Source of the DNA: Ellagibacter isourolithinifaciens | GTDB lineage: Bacteria; Actinomycetota; Coriobacteriia; Coriobacteriales; Eggerthellaceae | DNA: 37,492 bases | NCBI RefSeq assembly: GCF_008831035.1 | Contig: NZ_WAJR01000023.1 | Location: 1-37,492, forward strand | Direction: 5' to 3' | Part shown: positions 7,991 to 14,410 of the stretch, in pieces | Position numbering within the stretch: position 1 is the first letter of the stretch | Layout of the letters: each line of letters opens with the position of its first letter | Translations under genes and position numbers: made by a program | Notes under the pieces: model-generated | Seen by the model: only the letters and a program-made list of their open reading frames with translations | Database searches by the model: none | Told to the model about the DNA's origin: nothing

Positions 7991-8980
7991 CTACATTCCC
8001 GATTCGAAACGCGCCATGAAGGCGTCGAAGTCGTCCATCATCAGATTGAGCATTTCCCAATCAGCCGGCGCGAACATGTCGCGGTCGAGCGTGCCCTCCT
8101 CGCGGGCCCGCAGGTATTCCTCACGCATGCGCTCGGCGAACGCACGGCGGGACTCGTCGGTCAGGCGGTTGAAGTTCCACCGGTACGTGCCGAGTTTCAA
8201 CAGGTTGACGATCGCACCGAACGCGCGCTGCTTTTCGGGGTCCTTCGCCAGAAACTCGCGCGAGAGCTCGTACTCGTCGCACACGGCGAACACCTTCGCC
8301 GACGACTTCACCGACGAGTTCGCGTTATCGACGCGGTAGTGCAGATACCCCTTCGGAAGGATAGCCGCGCGACGCGCGCTCGCCCACACCTGGAACACGA
8401 ACGAGGTGTCCTGATACGATGCGCCGGGCGTCCCATTGAAGCGGATGCCCTCTCGCTCGATCATCTCGCGGCGGTAGAGCGCCGACCAGATGATGGGCAG
8501 CACGGTGAGCGCGCGCTGATCAACCCGAGGATCGAAGACAGTCTTGTACGCAAACCCGGCGAACGGCTCCTGGAAGACGTCGCCCGCATCACTGTGCTCG
8601 AAATAGTTCGCCTTCACCAGGTCGAGGTCGTGTTTCTTCGCGAACTTGTACATGTCCTTGAACATGCGGGGGTCGGCGAAGTCGTCGGATTCCACGATGC
8701 CCACGTACTCGCCGCGGGCCTCTGAGAAGCCGCAGTTCATCGTCTTGCCGTACCCTTCGTTCTCCTTCGAGATGAGGCGCACGCGGGAATCGTGGGCGGC
8801 GTACTCGGCGGCGATGTCCGCAGACGAGTCGGTCGAGCCGTCGTTCACGACGATGATCTCAATGTCCTTCAGCTTCTGCGCAAGCAGGCTGTCGAGGCAT
8901 TCGCGCAGGTACTTCTCGACGTTGTACACGGGAACGACGATCGAGACCTTGGGCGTGTCGGAGGTTTTGTTGCTGAACAT
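7991..8980 (-). CDS. Glycosyltransferase family 2 (GT-A)
   Basis: This inverting GT2 enzyme of 329 residues has the GT-A opening 'KVSIVVPVYNVEKYLRECLDSL' at residues 11-32, then 'IIVVNDGSTDSS' and the metal/nucleotide DXD-type site 'ESDD' near residue 97. The C-terminal half contains 'WSALYRREMI' and a Tyr/Arg-rich acceptor region. GGAAAGGAAACC stands directly upstream of ATG 8980. It is the last of three consecutive minus-strand GT2 genes and follows its neighbour by 15 bp, so co-transcription is likely. It resembles the GT2 gene at 21642-22757 in layout (E-x-D-D site, 'WSAxYR', tail length). The sugar it transfers is unknown. Confidence 0.9.
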   Translation of the reverse strand: MFSNKTSDTPKVSIVVPVYNVEKYLRECLDSLLAQKLKDIEIIVVNDGSTDSSADIAAEYAAHDSRVRLISKENEGYGKTMNCGFSEARGEYVGIVESDDFADPRMFKDMYKFAKKHDLDLVKANYFEHSDAGDVFQEPFAGFAYKTVFDPRVDQRALTVLPIIWSALYRREMIEREGIRFNGTPGASYQDTSFVFQVWASARRAAILPKGYLHYRVDNANSSVKSSAKVFAVCDEYELSREFLAKDPEKQRAFGAIVNLLKLGTYRWNFNRLTDESRRAFAERMREEYLRAREEGTLDRDMFAPADWEMLNLMMDDFDAFMARFESGM

Positions 8981-8995
8981 GGTTTCCTTTCCAAA

Positions 8996-11125
8996 CTATC
9001 CGCGGCGTGCCGCGTGGAGAACGCGCTTTGCGAGGTTAGCCGCCGCACGGGCGGGCGCAGTGACCGCGCGACCCGTTCGGTAGCTTATCGAGTGGTAGAA
9101 CTCCTCGATGTCGGAGTTGAGCTGGTTGATGTGCTGAGCCTGACCTCCTACCGCAAGCAGGTTTTCCTCGTTCTTCATGATAACGCCATTCAAGACAAGC
9201 GTGTCGCGGTATCCGGTGTACGCGTCGTAGGTTTCCCCGAGCAGCGCTCTGCAAACGACGCACTCGGCGTCGGTGAGCTGCGACCCGGCAAGGGCGCGTG
9301 CTATAGCCTCGCCCCCGCGCTCGCGGGCATCCTCGAAACAGTAGCGGCGAGCAATCGGGTTGCGGATAAGATCGACCATGAGGATCAGATGGCGCGCCGC
9401 GGCGGCATCGAGTCCGCACGCGGCCTCGTCATCGCCCGTGAAATTCGCCCGCGCCTCCTCGAAGCCGGAGAACACGTCGTCGAGCATGGCGCGCGCGCCG
9501 ACAAGCCCGGTCGACGCGAAAGGCAGGCAGCGCAGCGTGGCAAGGGGACGCTTGGTCACGACGATCTTGGTCGCTTGCGAGAAGGCCGCGCATTGGAGGC
9601 CCAGCCAGGTAGAGCACTTCGCCTCTTCCGCGCATTGCAGCAAGAATTCCCTGTTAAATGCCTTGTTTGCCGACGCGATGCTCGAAAACGAGAGCAGCTG
9701 CGAGGAGAAATCGGAAGCGGGATGCGCCCCTTCGGGCACGATTGCCTCGGTGGTGCTGGGCTCGTAGAAGTCGAACAGGTCGCGCACGCCAAGCATGCCG
9801 GCAGAATCGGTGAACACCGCAATGTCATAGGGCTCGCGCTCGCCGACGACCGTGCGCCCCTCGCGTTCCCCTGCAAGCTGAAGCAGCTGGTCGAAGGCTT
9901 GCGGATCGTAGACGACGTTCGCGTAGGAGCGAACGAGGTAGATGCCCCGCGCGCTCGCGAGCGCAGAAGCGACGTCGCGGGTGGGTAGAACGCGCGCGCG
10001 GCAATCGTTCTCCGTGAAGTCGGCAATGAGCTGGGCATAGCGGCTGTTCTCATCAGCGGGCGGGAAGAACAGTACCTCAAAGGACTGCTCGTCCTGGAAC
10101 TCGATCGCATCGAGCGCGGCTTTGGCGTCGTCAGCCTCGTCGGCGCATTCTATAAGGATGCTTATCGAAGGAGCATCAGTTTCCACCTGGGGCGACACGA
10201 GGTAAGCCAAACGCCCGCGCACGCCATCGTCAAGCCCGAGTGAATCGAGCGAGCGGCCTTCGAGCACCTCGCCGAGGAATGCCGAGAAAAGCTCGGCAAA
10301 GCGGACGCGGTCGTTGTAGTAGGTCATCTTCGCGGACGTGAACAGAAACGACACGGCCCACGAGACGCCCTCGCGCCCAAACTCCACCAACGTCCCGCGC
10401 TCCTTCCATGTGGTGAGCGCGTATTTCACCACGTCGAAGTGGAGGAAGAGCTGCTTGGCGCCATCTGAGCAGGTCGCGCCCACCGCCGAATCGCGGCGCA
10501 CACGGTAGAAGTAGAGCATCTCCTTGCTGAAGGCGACCGTTTTCGCAAGCGGGAAGGTGATGAACTGGAAGGCGTGGTCTTCTCCAAGCGAGAGGTCAGG
10601 GTTGAGAAGAAGCCCGTTACCGCGCAAGAAGTCGGTGCGGTACATCTTATTGCACATAAGGGGGATACTGCCGCGCTCGTAGAGCAGGGCATCGACCCCC
10701 GAGTGGTACACGTTATCGCGCCACGCGAAGGAATCGTCCGCCCACGGGAGCGTGGGGAACGTCTTGCCGCCGAAGACGACGATGTCGGCGCCTTCCCGCT
10801 CGGCGGTAGCGACGAGGACCTCGCAGGTTCTTTGCGCGATGTAGTCGTCGGAGTCGACGAACAGGATGTACTCGCCGCGCGCAAGCCCGACGCCCACGTT
10901 GCGCGTCTCGGCAACGCCGCAGTTCTCGCGATGGAGCGCGCGGATGCGAGCGTCTTTCGCGGCGTAGGCATCGAGGAGCTCCGGCGAGCCGTCGGTCGAG
11001 CCGTCGTCCAAACAGAGAATCTCGATATCGGTAAACGTCTGCTCGATCAGGCTATCCAGGCATTGCGCGAGGTAGCTTTCGACGTTGTAGACGGGGACAA
11101 TGATAGAAACCTTTGGATTATCCAT
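8996..11125 (-). CDS. GT2 glycosyltransferase with a second, degenerate GT-A-like domain
   Basis: This 709-residue protein has an N-terminal GT2 catalytic domain with 'KVSIIVPVYNVESYLAQCLDSL' (5-26), 'CLDDGSTDGS' and DXD site 'DSDD' at 91-94. After a linker, residues about 319-430 repeat the same layout in decayed form: 'SISILIECADEADDAKAALDAI', then 'ASARGIYLVRSYANVVYDP', where the DXD position reads RSYA. The C-terminus carries the motif 'HSISYRTGRAVTAPAR'. The ATG at 11125 was chosen because the fold begins five residues later and GAAGG lies 6 nt upstream; the frame remains open to 11203. It lies 15 bp before the next GT2 gene, probably in one operon. The second domain is likely non-catalytic. 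Confidence 0.88.
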   Translation of the reverse strand: MDNPKVSIIVPVYNVESYLAQCLDSLIEQTFTDIEILCLDDGSTDGSPELLDAYAAKDARIRALHRENCGVAETRNVGVGLARGEYILFVDSDDYIAQRTCEVLVATAEREGADIVVFGGKTFPTLPWADDSFAWRDNVYHSGVDALLYERGSIPLMCNKMYRTDFLRGNGLLLNPDLSLGEDHAFQFITFPLAKTVAFSKEMLYFYRVRRDSAVGATCSDGAKQLFLHFDVVKYALTTWKERGTLVEFGREGVSWAVSFLFTSAKMTYYNDRVRFAELFSAFLGEVLEGRSLDSLGLDDGVRGRLAYLVSPQVETDAPSISILIECADEADDAKAALDAIEFQDEQSFEVLFFPPADENSRYAQLIADFTENDCRARVLPTRDVASALASARGIYLVRSYANVVYDPQAFDQLLQLAGEREGRTVVGEREPYDIAVFTDSAGMLGVRDLFDFYEPSTTEAIVPEGAHPASDFSSQLLSFSSIASANKAFNREFLLQCAEEAKCSTWLGLQCAAFSQATKIVVTKRPLATLRCLPFASTGLVGARAMLDDVFSGFEEARANFTGDDEAACGLDAAAARHLILMVDLIRNPIARRYCFEDARERGGEAIARALAGSQLTDAECVVCRALLGETYDAYTGYRDTLVLNGVIMKNEENLLAVGGQAQHINQLNSDIEEFYHSISYRTGRAVTAPARAAANLAKRVLHAARRG

Positions 11126-11240
11126 ATAGTGCCTTCGGTTAGCTTCTCGGATGCAGGCACACGCCCGCAGCGTTTTGCTTTGAATGATACTGTATCGCAA
11201 CAACGATGCGGGGCAGCCTTCGAAAGAAGTACACGGTGTC

Positions 11241-12497
11241 CTAGCGCTTCGACGTGCCTACTTTGCGCTGAATCGCGCGGGGGAGACGGCATATCGCCTG
11301 GCCGACGCGCTGCTCTGCCGCGCCCATGACCGCGTCGAACTCGGATACGGCCCGATCGAGGTCGGCGCGCATGGCCGCTTCGCGTGCGCACGCGGCATCG
11401 CGCTCGGCGAGGGCTTCGTCGCGTGCGGCGCTCACCTCATCGAGGACGGCAAGCGCGTCCTCCCGCGCCGCATCGAGCGAGCAGGCGCGGCCGAATAGGT
11501 ACGCTGCAGGGTCGCATTCTGAAATCTCGCGCATGCGAGCGTAGTATATCGGGTCGAGGAAGTCGTGTTCTCCCAGATCGGCAAGACCCAAGTTGGAGAA
11601 GCCGCGGTCGGCAAGATAGCGGTACACCTCGCAAAAGGCGGAGTAGGACGCGAGCGTGTTCAGGTTGTACAGAATGCTCGACATCGCCCAGGTGGCGTAG
11701 CTGCGAGAGAGCGCCTCGAGGCGCCCCGTTTCGGCCAAGTAGCTGCGAAAGGAATGGATGGCGCGCACGAAATCGAACGCATGGCGGTCCTTCGTGGCCA
11801 TGGCGGAGCCGGCGCGCATCACGCGATAGCTGATGAGCCGCTCGCCCACCGTCGCAATGCGCTCGGCGTCCACAAGCGCGGGGTACACGAATGCGATGTC
11901 CTCCGAGCGCTGGACGTCTTCCGCGAAACGATAGCCCCCCTCGCGCACGAACGAGGCGAGAAACAGCTTGTTCCAGGCCCACGTCTGAAAGCTCATGAGA
12001 AAGTCGTCGGGGCTGCGTTTCCACGAAAACGCCTGGCCGTCGAAGTCGAACGGAGCGAAATGGAGGATGCCGAGCGGCGGATGCTGCTGGCGTTTGCGCT
12101 GGTTGTTGTAAAACCAGAGGTCCCACACCACGATCTGAGCATTCGTGCGGCGGGCTGCATCGAGTGCCAGCTCGAAGCAGCGCGGCTCCAAGAAGTCGTC
12201 GGCGTCAAAGAACATGAGGTAGCTTCCCCGCGCCAAGGGAATCGCGCGGTTGCGAGCGCACGCGCAGCCCGCATTCTCCTGCTCGACAACGCGCATCTTG
12301 CCGGCAAGACGTCGCTCGTACTCGCGCAGGACCGAGACCGAATCATCGGTCGACCCATCGTCGACGCAGATAATCTCCCACGACGATTCCGTCTGAGCGA
12401 TGACGCTGTCGAGGCATTCGGGTAAATAGGCCGCGCAGTTATACACGGGGATGATAACCGAAACCGCGGGAGCGCCCACCGTCGAGATCTCCGACAT
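11241..12497 (-). CDS. Glycosyltransferase family 2 with C-terminal coiled coil
   Basis: This 418-residue GT2 enzyme has GT-A motifs 'VSVIIPVYNCAAYLPECLDSV', 'CVDDGSTDDS' and DXD site 'DADD'. A middle region has 'MSFQTWAWNKLF', typical of GT2 acceptor halves. The last 80 or so residues form an Ala/Glu/Arg-rich coiled coil ending in 'RVGQAICRLPRAIQRKVG'. That end loosely matches the tails of the pyruvyltransferase-like and two-domain GT2 neighbours. Start ATG 12497 has GAAAGGAC 5 nt upstream; an in-frame start at 12539 lacks such a site. The gene upstream on the same strand (ending at 14411) is now separated from it by the hipBA insertion, so an original operon may have been split. Confidence 0.88.
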   Translation of the reverse strand: MSEISTVGAPAVSVIIPVYNCAAYLPECLDSVIAQTESSWEIICVDDGSTDDSVSVLREYERRLAGKMRVVEQENAGCACARNRAIPLARGSYLMFFDADDFLEPRCFELALDAARRTNAQIVVWDLWFYNNQRKRQQHPPLGILHFAPFDFDGQAFSWKRSPDDFLMSFQTWAWNKLFLASFVREGGYRFAEDVQRSEDIAFVYPALVDAERIATVGERLISYRVMRAGSAMATKDRHAFDFVRAIHSFRSYLAETGRLEALSRSYATWAMSSILYNLNTLASYSAFCEVYRYLADRGFSNLGLADLGEHDFLDPIYYARMREISECDPAAYLFGRACSLDAAREDALAVLDEVSAARDEALAERDAACAREAAMRADLDRAVSEFDAVMGAAEQRVGQAICRLPRAIQRKVGTSKR

Positions 12498-12571
12498 ACT
12501 TCGTCCTTTCGCAATGCAATAACTGCATAAGGGTACCACGCAATGGGCGTATCTCGGCTGATGCCTTAAAT

Positions 12572-12619
12572 GCTATTCAGCGTCCGCCCGATATCGCCTC
12601 TTCCCGAGCGCAAGCCGGC
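12572..12619 (+). repeat. 48-bp direct repeat, left copy, flanking hipBA
   Basis: This 48-bp segment matches 14304-14351 at 46 of 48 positions in the same orientation. It begins GCTATTCAGCGTCCGCCCGA. It lies between the GT2 start and the hipBA operators. With the right copy it brackets about 1.68 kb containing only the toxin-antitoxin pair. Confidence 0.85.
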
Positions 12620-12660
12620 CGTTTAGAGGGCGAGCTGGAAAAAGCAAGAGGTCGGTACAT

Positions 12661-12754
12661 TTATGCGTTCGCGTAAATTACGAGCGGATACCCTATAACT
12701 TACGCGAACGCATAAATAAAAGAACTATGTGCTATTATTTATGCGTTCGCGTAA
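12661..12754 (+). promoter_or_regulatory. Three evenly spaced HipB-type operators with candidate promoter
   Basis: The quasi-palindrome TTATGCGTTCGCGTAA occurs at 12661-12676 and 12739-12754, and inverted (TTACGCGAACGCATAA) at 12700-12715. Successive starts are exactly 39 bp apart. The half-sites TTAYGCG/CGCRTAA differ at one base, and the three full copies are identical. The last operator touches the ribosome-binding site AAAGGGAG (12753-12760) of the antitoxin gene. A TATTAT at 12733-12738 between the second and third copies could be the -10. Autorepression by the HTH antitoxin, with the toxin as co-repressor, is the known scheme for HipBA and is inferred here. Confidence 0.75.
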
Positions 12755-12767
12755 AGGGAGTGATATC

Positions 12768-12989
12768 GTGATCAATATCGGCAGCACAAAAGAACTCGGG
12801 GAGCTCATCATGCATGAAAGAAAAGCCCAAGGGCTCACCCAAACCCAACTAGCAGGATTGAGCGGCGTAGGCATAACATTTCTCTCGAACCTCGAAAATG
12901 GGAAGCAGACCGCGGAGCTTGGCAAAACCCTCAACGTTCTTGCAACGCTCGGATTAGACCTTCTCGCAGAAAGAAGAGACGATGAGTAA
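12768..12989 (+). CDS. hipB: HipB-like antitoxin, XRE-family HTH
   Basis: This small 73-residue DNA-binding protein contains an XRE-type helix-turn-helix over about residues 9-60, with 'LTQTQLAGLSGVGITFLSNLENGK' spread across its two helices. In HipBA modules the antitoxin dimer binds operators in its own promoter and inhibits the HipA kinase. The GTG at 12768 was chosen because AAAGGGAG lies 7 nt upstream. An in-frame ATG at 12741 would lie inside the third operator and lacks a ribosome-binding site. Its last 8 nt overlap the start of hipA (ATGAGTAA), so the two are translationally coupled. Base composition is lower in GC than the flanking GT genes. Confidence 0.88.
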   Translation: MINIGSTKELGELIMHERKAQGLTQTQLAGLSGVGITFLSNLENGKQTAELGKTLNVLATLGLDLLAERRDDE

Positions 12990-14280
12990 CCTTCGAGTTT
13001 CACTTTATCGCGAAGAGACTGTGGTTCGCGTAGGCACAATCGAGAGGAATAACACCGACGGGTCTATTTTCAGGTACCTTAATGAATATGCTGACGATAA
13101 CGCAGCGATTCCCCTATCTCAATCGCTCCCTCTTTCGACCGATGCTTACAGCGAAGACCAATTCCGCCCCTATTTCGAGGGATTGCTCGCCGAAGGAAAT
13201 GCGCGAGAGGCACTTGCGGCAGAGCTGCACGTTCGGGAAACAGATTACCTCGCAATCCTCGCGCAATGCGGCCGCGACTGCATCGGCGACGTGATTATAG
13301 AAGACGACAGCGATTCCAACCCTCAAATCACAAGCGCCAAGAACAGCTACGAAGAAGTGAGCAACGAACAGCTATTCCTCTTTTTCCGCTCTATTCCAGA
13401 TATGTCAAGAGAAAATGTCGGGTCGCGGCTTTCTCTGGCCGGCGCGCAAAGCAAGATAGGGCTGGCGCATATGCCTGGCAGCCCTATGTCGCAGGGATGG
13501 CTTAAACCGCGAGGACTCGCAGCGAGCACCCATATCCTCAAAACAGGCTCCATCGAAAAGCTTGTAAGCCTCGAATTTCTCTGCATGCGGACGGCGAAAA
13601 AATGCGGCGTTAAGGTTCCAGAGGTTACGCTGCTTGACTTCGGTAAGCCCGTATTGGCTGTCGAGCGCTTCGATAGGGTGGTAACGATTGACGAAGAGGG
13701 ATTTCGCGTTGAGCGAATCCATCAAGAGGACTTCGCACAAGCATTCGGAATGACGCCAGCTTCGAAATATGTCGAGCTCCCGAATGGCTCTATCGCTTCG
13801 ATAGCGCAATGGATTCGCTCTTATGCCGCGAAGCCAACCGAGGACCTTTCTCAGTTTGCAAAAGCTGTCTGCTTTAACTACCTTATCGGGAACTGCGACG
13901 CGCACCTGAAAAACATTTCGATTATGTACCGGGTTGGGAAAAGGGGGCCAATACGTCGCCTATCCCCAGCTTACGACCTGGTCAGTACATCGTTCTTCGA
14001 TAGATTCAGCAAAGAGTTGGCTATGGCTGTCGGCGGCGCACGAGACATTAGAGACGTGAAGCCGAGCAGCTTCGATCTCCTTGCGAGCAGCTTAGGCATC
14101 ACTTCAAGCTACTTGAGGTCAATCGTCGCGCCGATTGTCGATAATGCCGAAGCCGCAATTCGCGAAGCAGGCAGCGAGTCGCTTGGTCCTTCGCAGGAGT
14201 TTCTCCCCTATTTGGCAGACGATCTGCAGGAAGACATCGCCCCGCGCCTTCGCGTCCTAGAGGAGTTTTGCAATCTTTAG
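12982..14280 (+). CDS. hipA: HipA-like serine/threonine kinase toxin
   Basis: This 432-residue kinase toxin of the HipA family phosphorylates a cellular target (glutamyl-tRNA synthetase in E. coli HipA), stalling translation. Visible motifs are the HipA N-terminal domain (residues 1-100), glycine loop 'SLAGAQSK' at 151-158, 'HILK' with Lys187 at the ATP site, catalytic loop 'NCDAHLKN' at 304-311 with Asp306, and metal-binding 'AYDL' with Asp332. All key kinase residues are present and length is near the family norm of about 440, so it looks intact. It overlaps hipB by 8 bp. It is encoded against the direction of the surrounding polysaccharide genes and bounded by a 48-bp direct repeat. The target in this host is unknown. 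Confidence 0.92.
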   Translation: MSNLRVSLYREETVVRVGTIERNNTDGSIFRYLNEYADDNAAIPLSQSLPLSTDAYSEDQFRPYFEGLLAEGNAREALAAELHVRETDYLAILAQCGRDCIGDVIIEDDSDSNPQITSAKNSYEEVSNEQLFLFFRSIPDMSRENVGSRLSLAGAQSKIGLAHMPGSPMSQGWLKPRGLAASTHILKTGSIEKLVSLEFLCMRTAKKCGVKVPEVTLLDFGKPVLAVERFDRVVTIDEEGFRVERIHQEDFAQAFGMTPASKYVELPNGSIASIAQWIRSYAAKPTEDLSQFAKAVCFNYLIGNCDAHLKNISIMYRVGKRGPIRRLSPAYDLVSTSFFDRFSKELAMAVGGARDIRDVKPSSFDLLASSLGITSSYLRSIVAPIVDNAEAAIREAGSESLGPSQEFLPYLADDLQEDIAPRLRVLEEFCNL

Positions 14281-14303
14281 TGGCGTGCACACTTGCTGAG
14301 AAA

Positions 14304-14351
14304 GCTATTCAGCGTCCGCCCGATATCGCCTCTTCCCGAACGCAAGTCGGC
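14304..14351 (+). repeat. 48-bp direct repeat, right copy, flanking hipBA
   Basis: This right partner of the repeat at 12572-12619 has two mismatches. It starts 24 bp after the hipA stop and ends 59 bp from the stop of the convergent pyruvyltransferase gene. Confidence 0.85.
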
Positions 14352-14410
14352 GAGACGACTCAACCTTCGCGCCCAGCTTTCCCAGCCTGCGCGTGTCGAC
14401 GGATGTGCGG

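Noticed and set aside
12572-12619. 48-bp repeat as a transposon target-site duplication
   Set aside because: Far longer than the usual 2-14 bp duplications, and no transposase or inverted ends lie between the copies.
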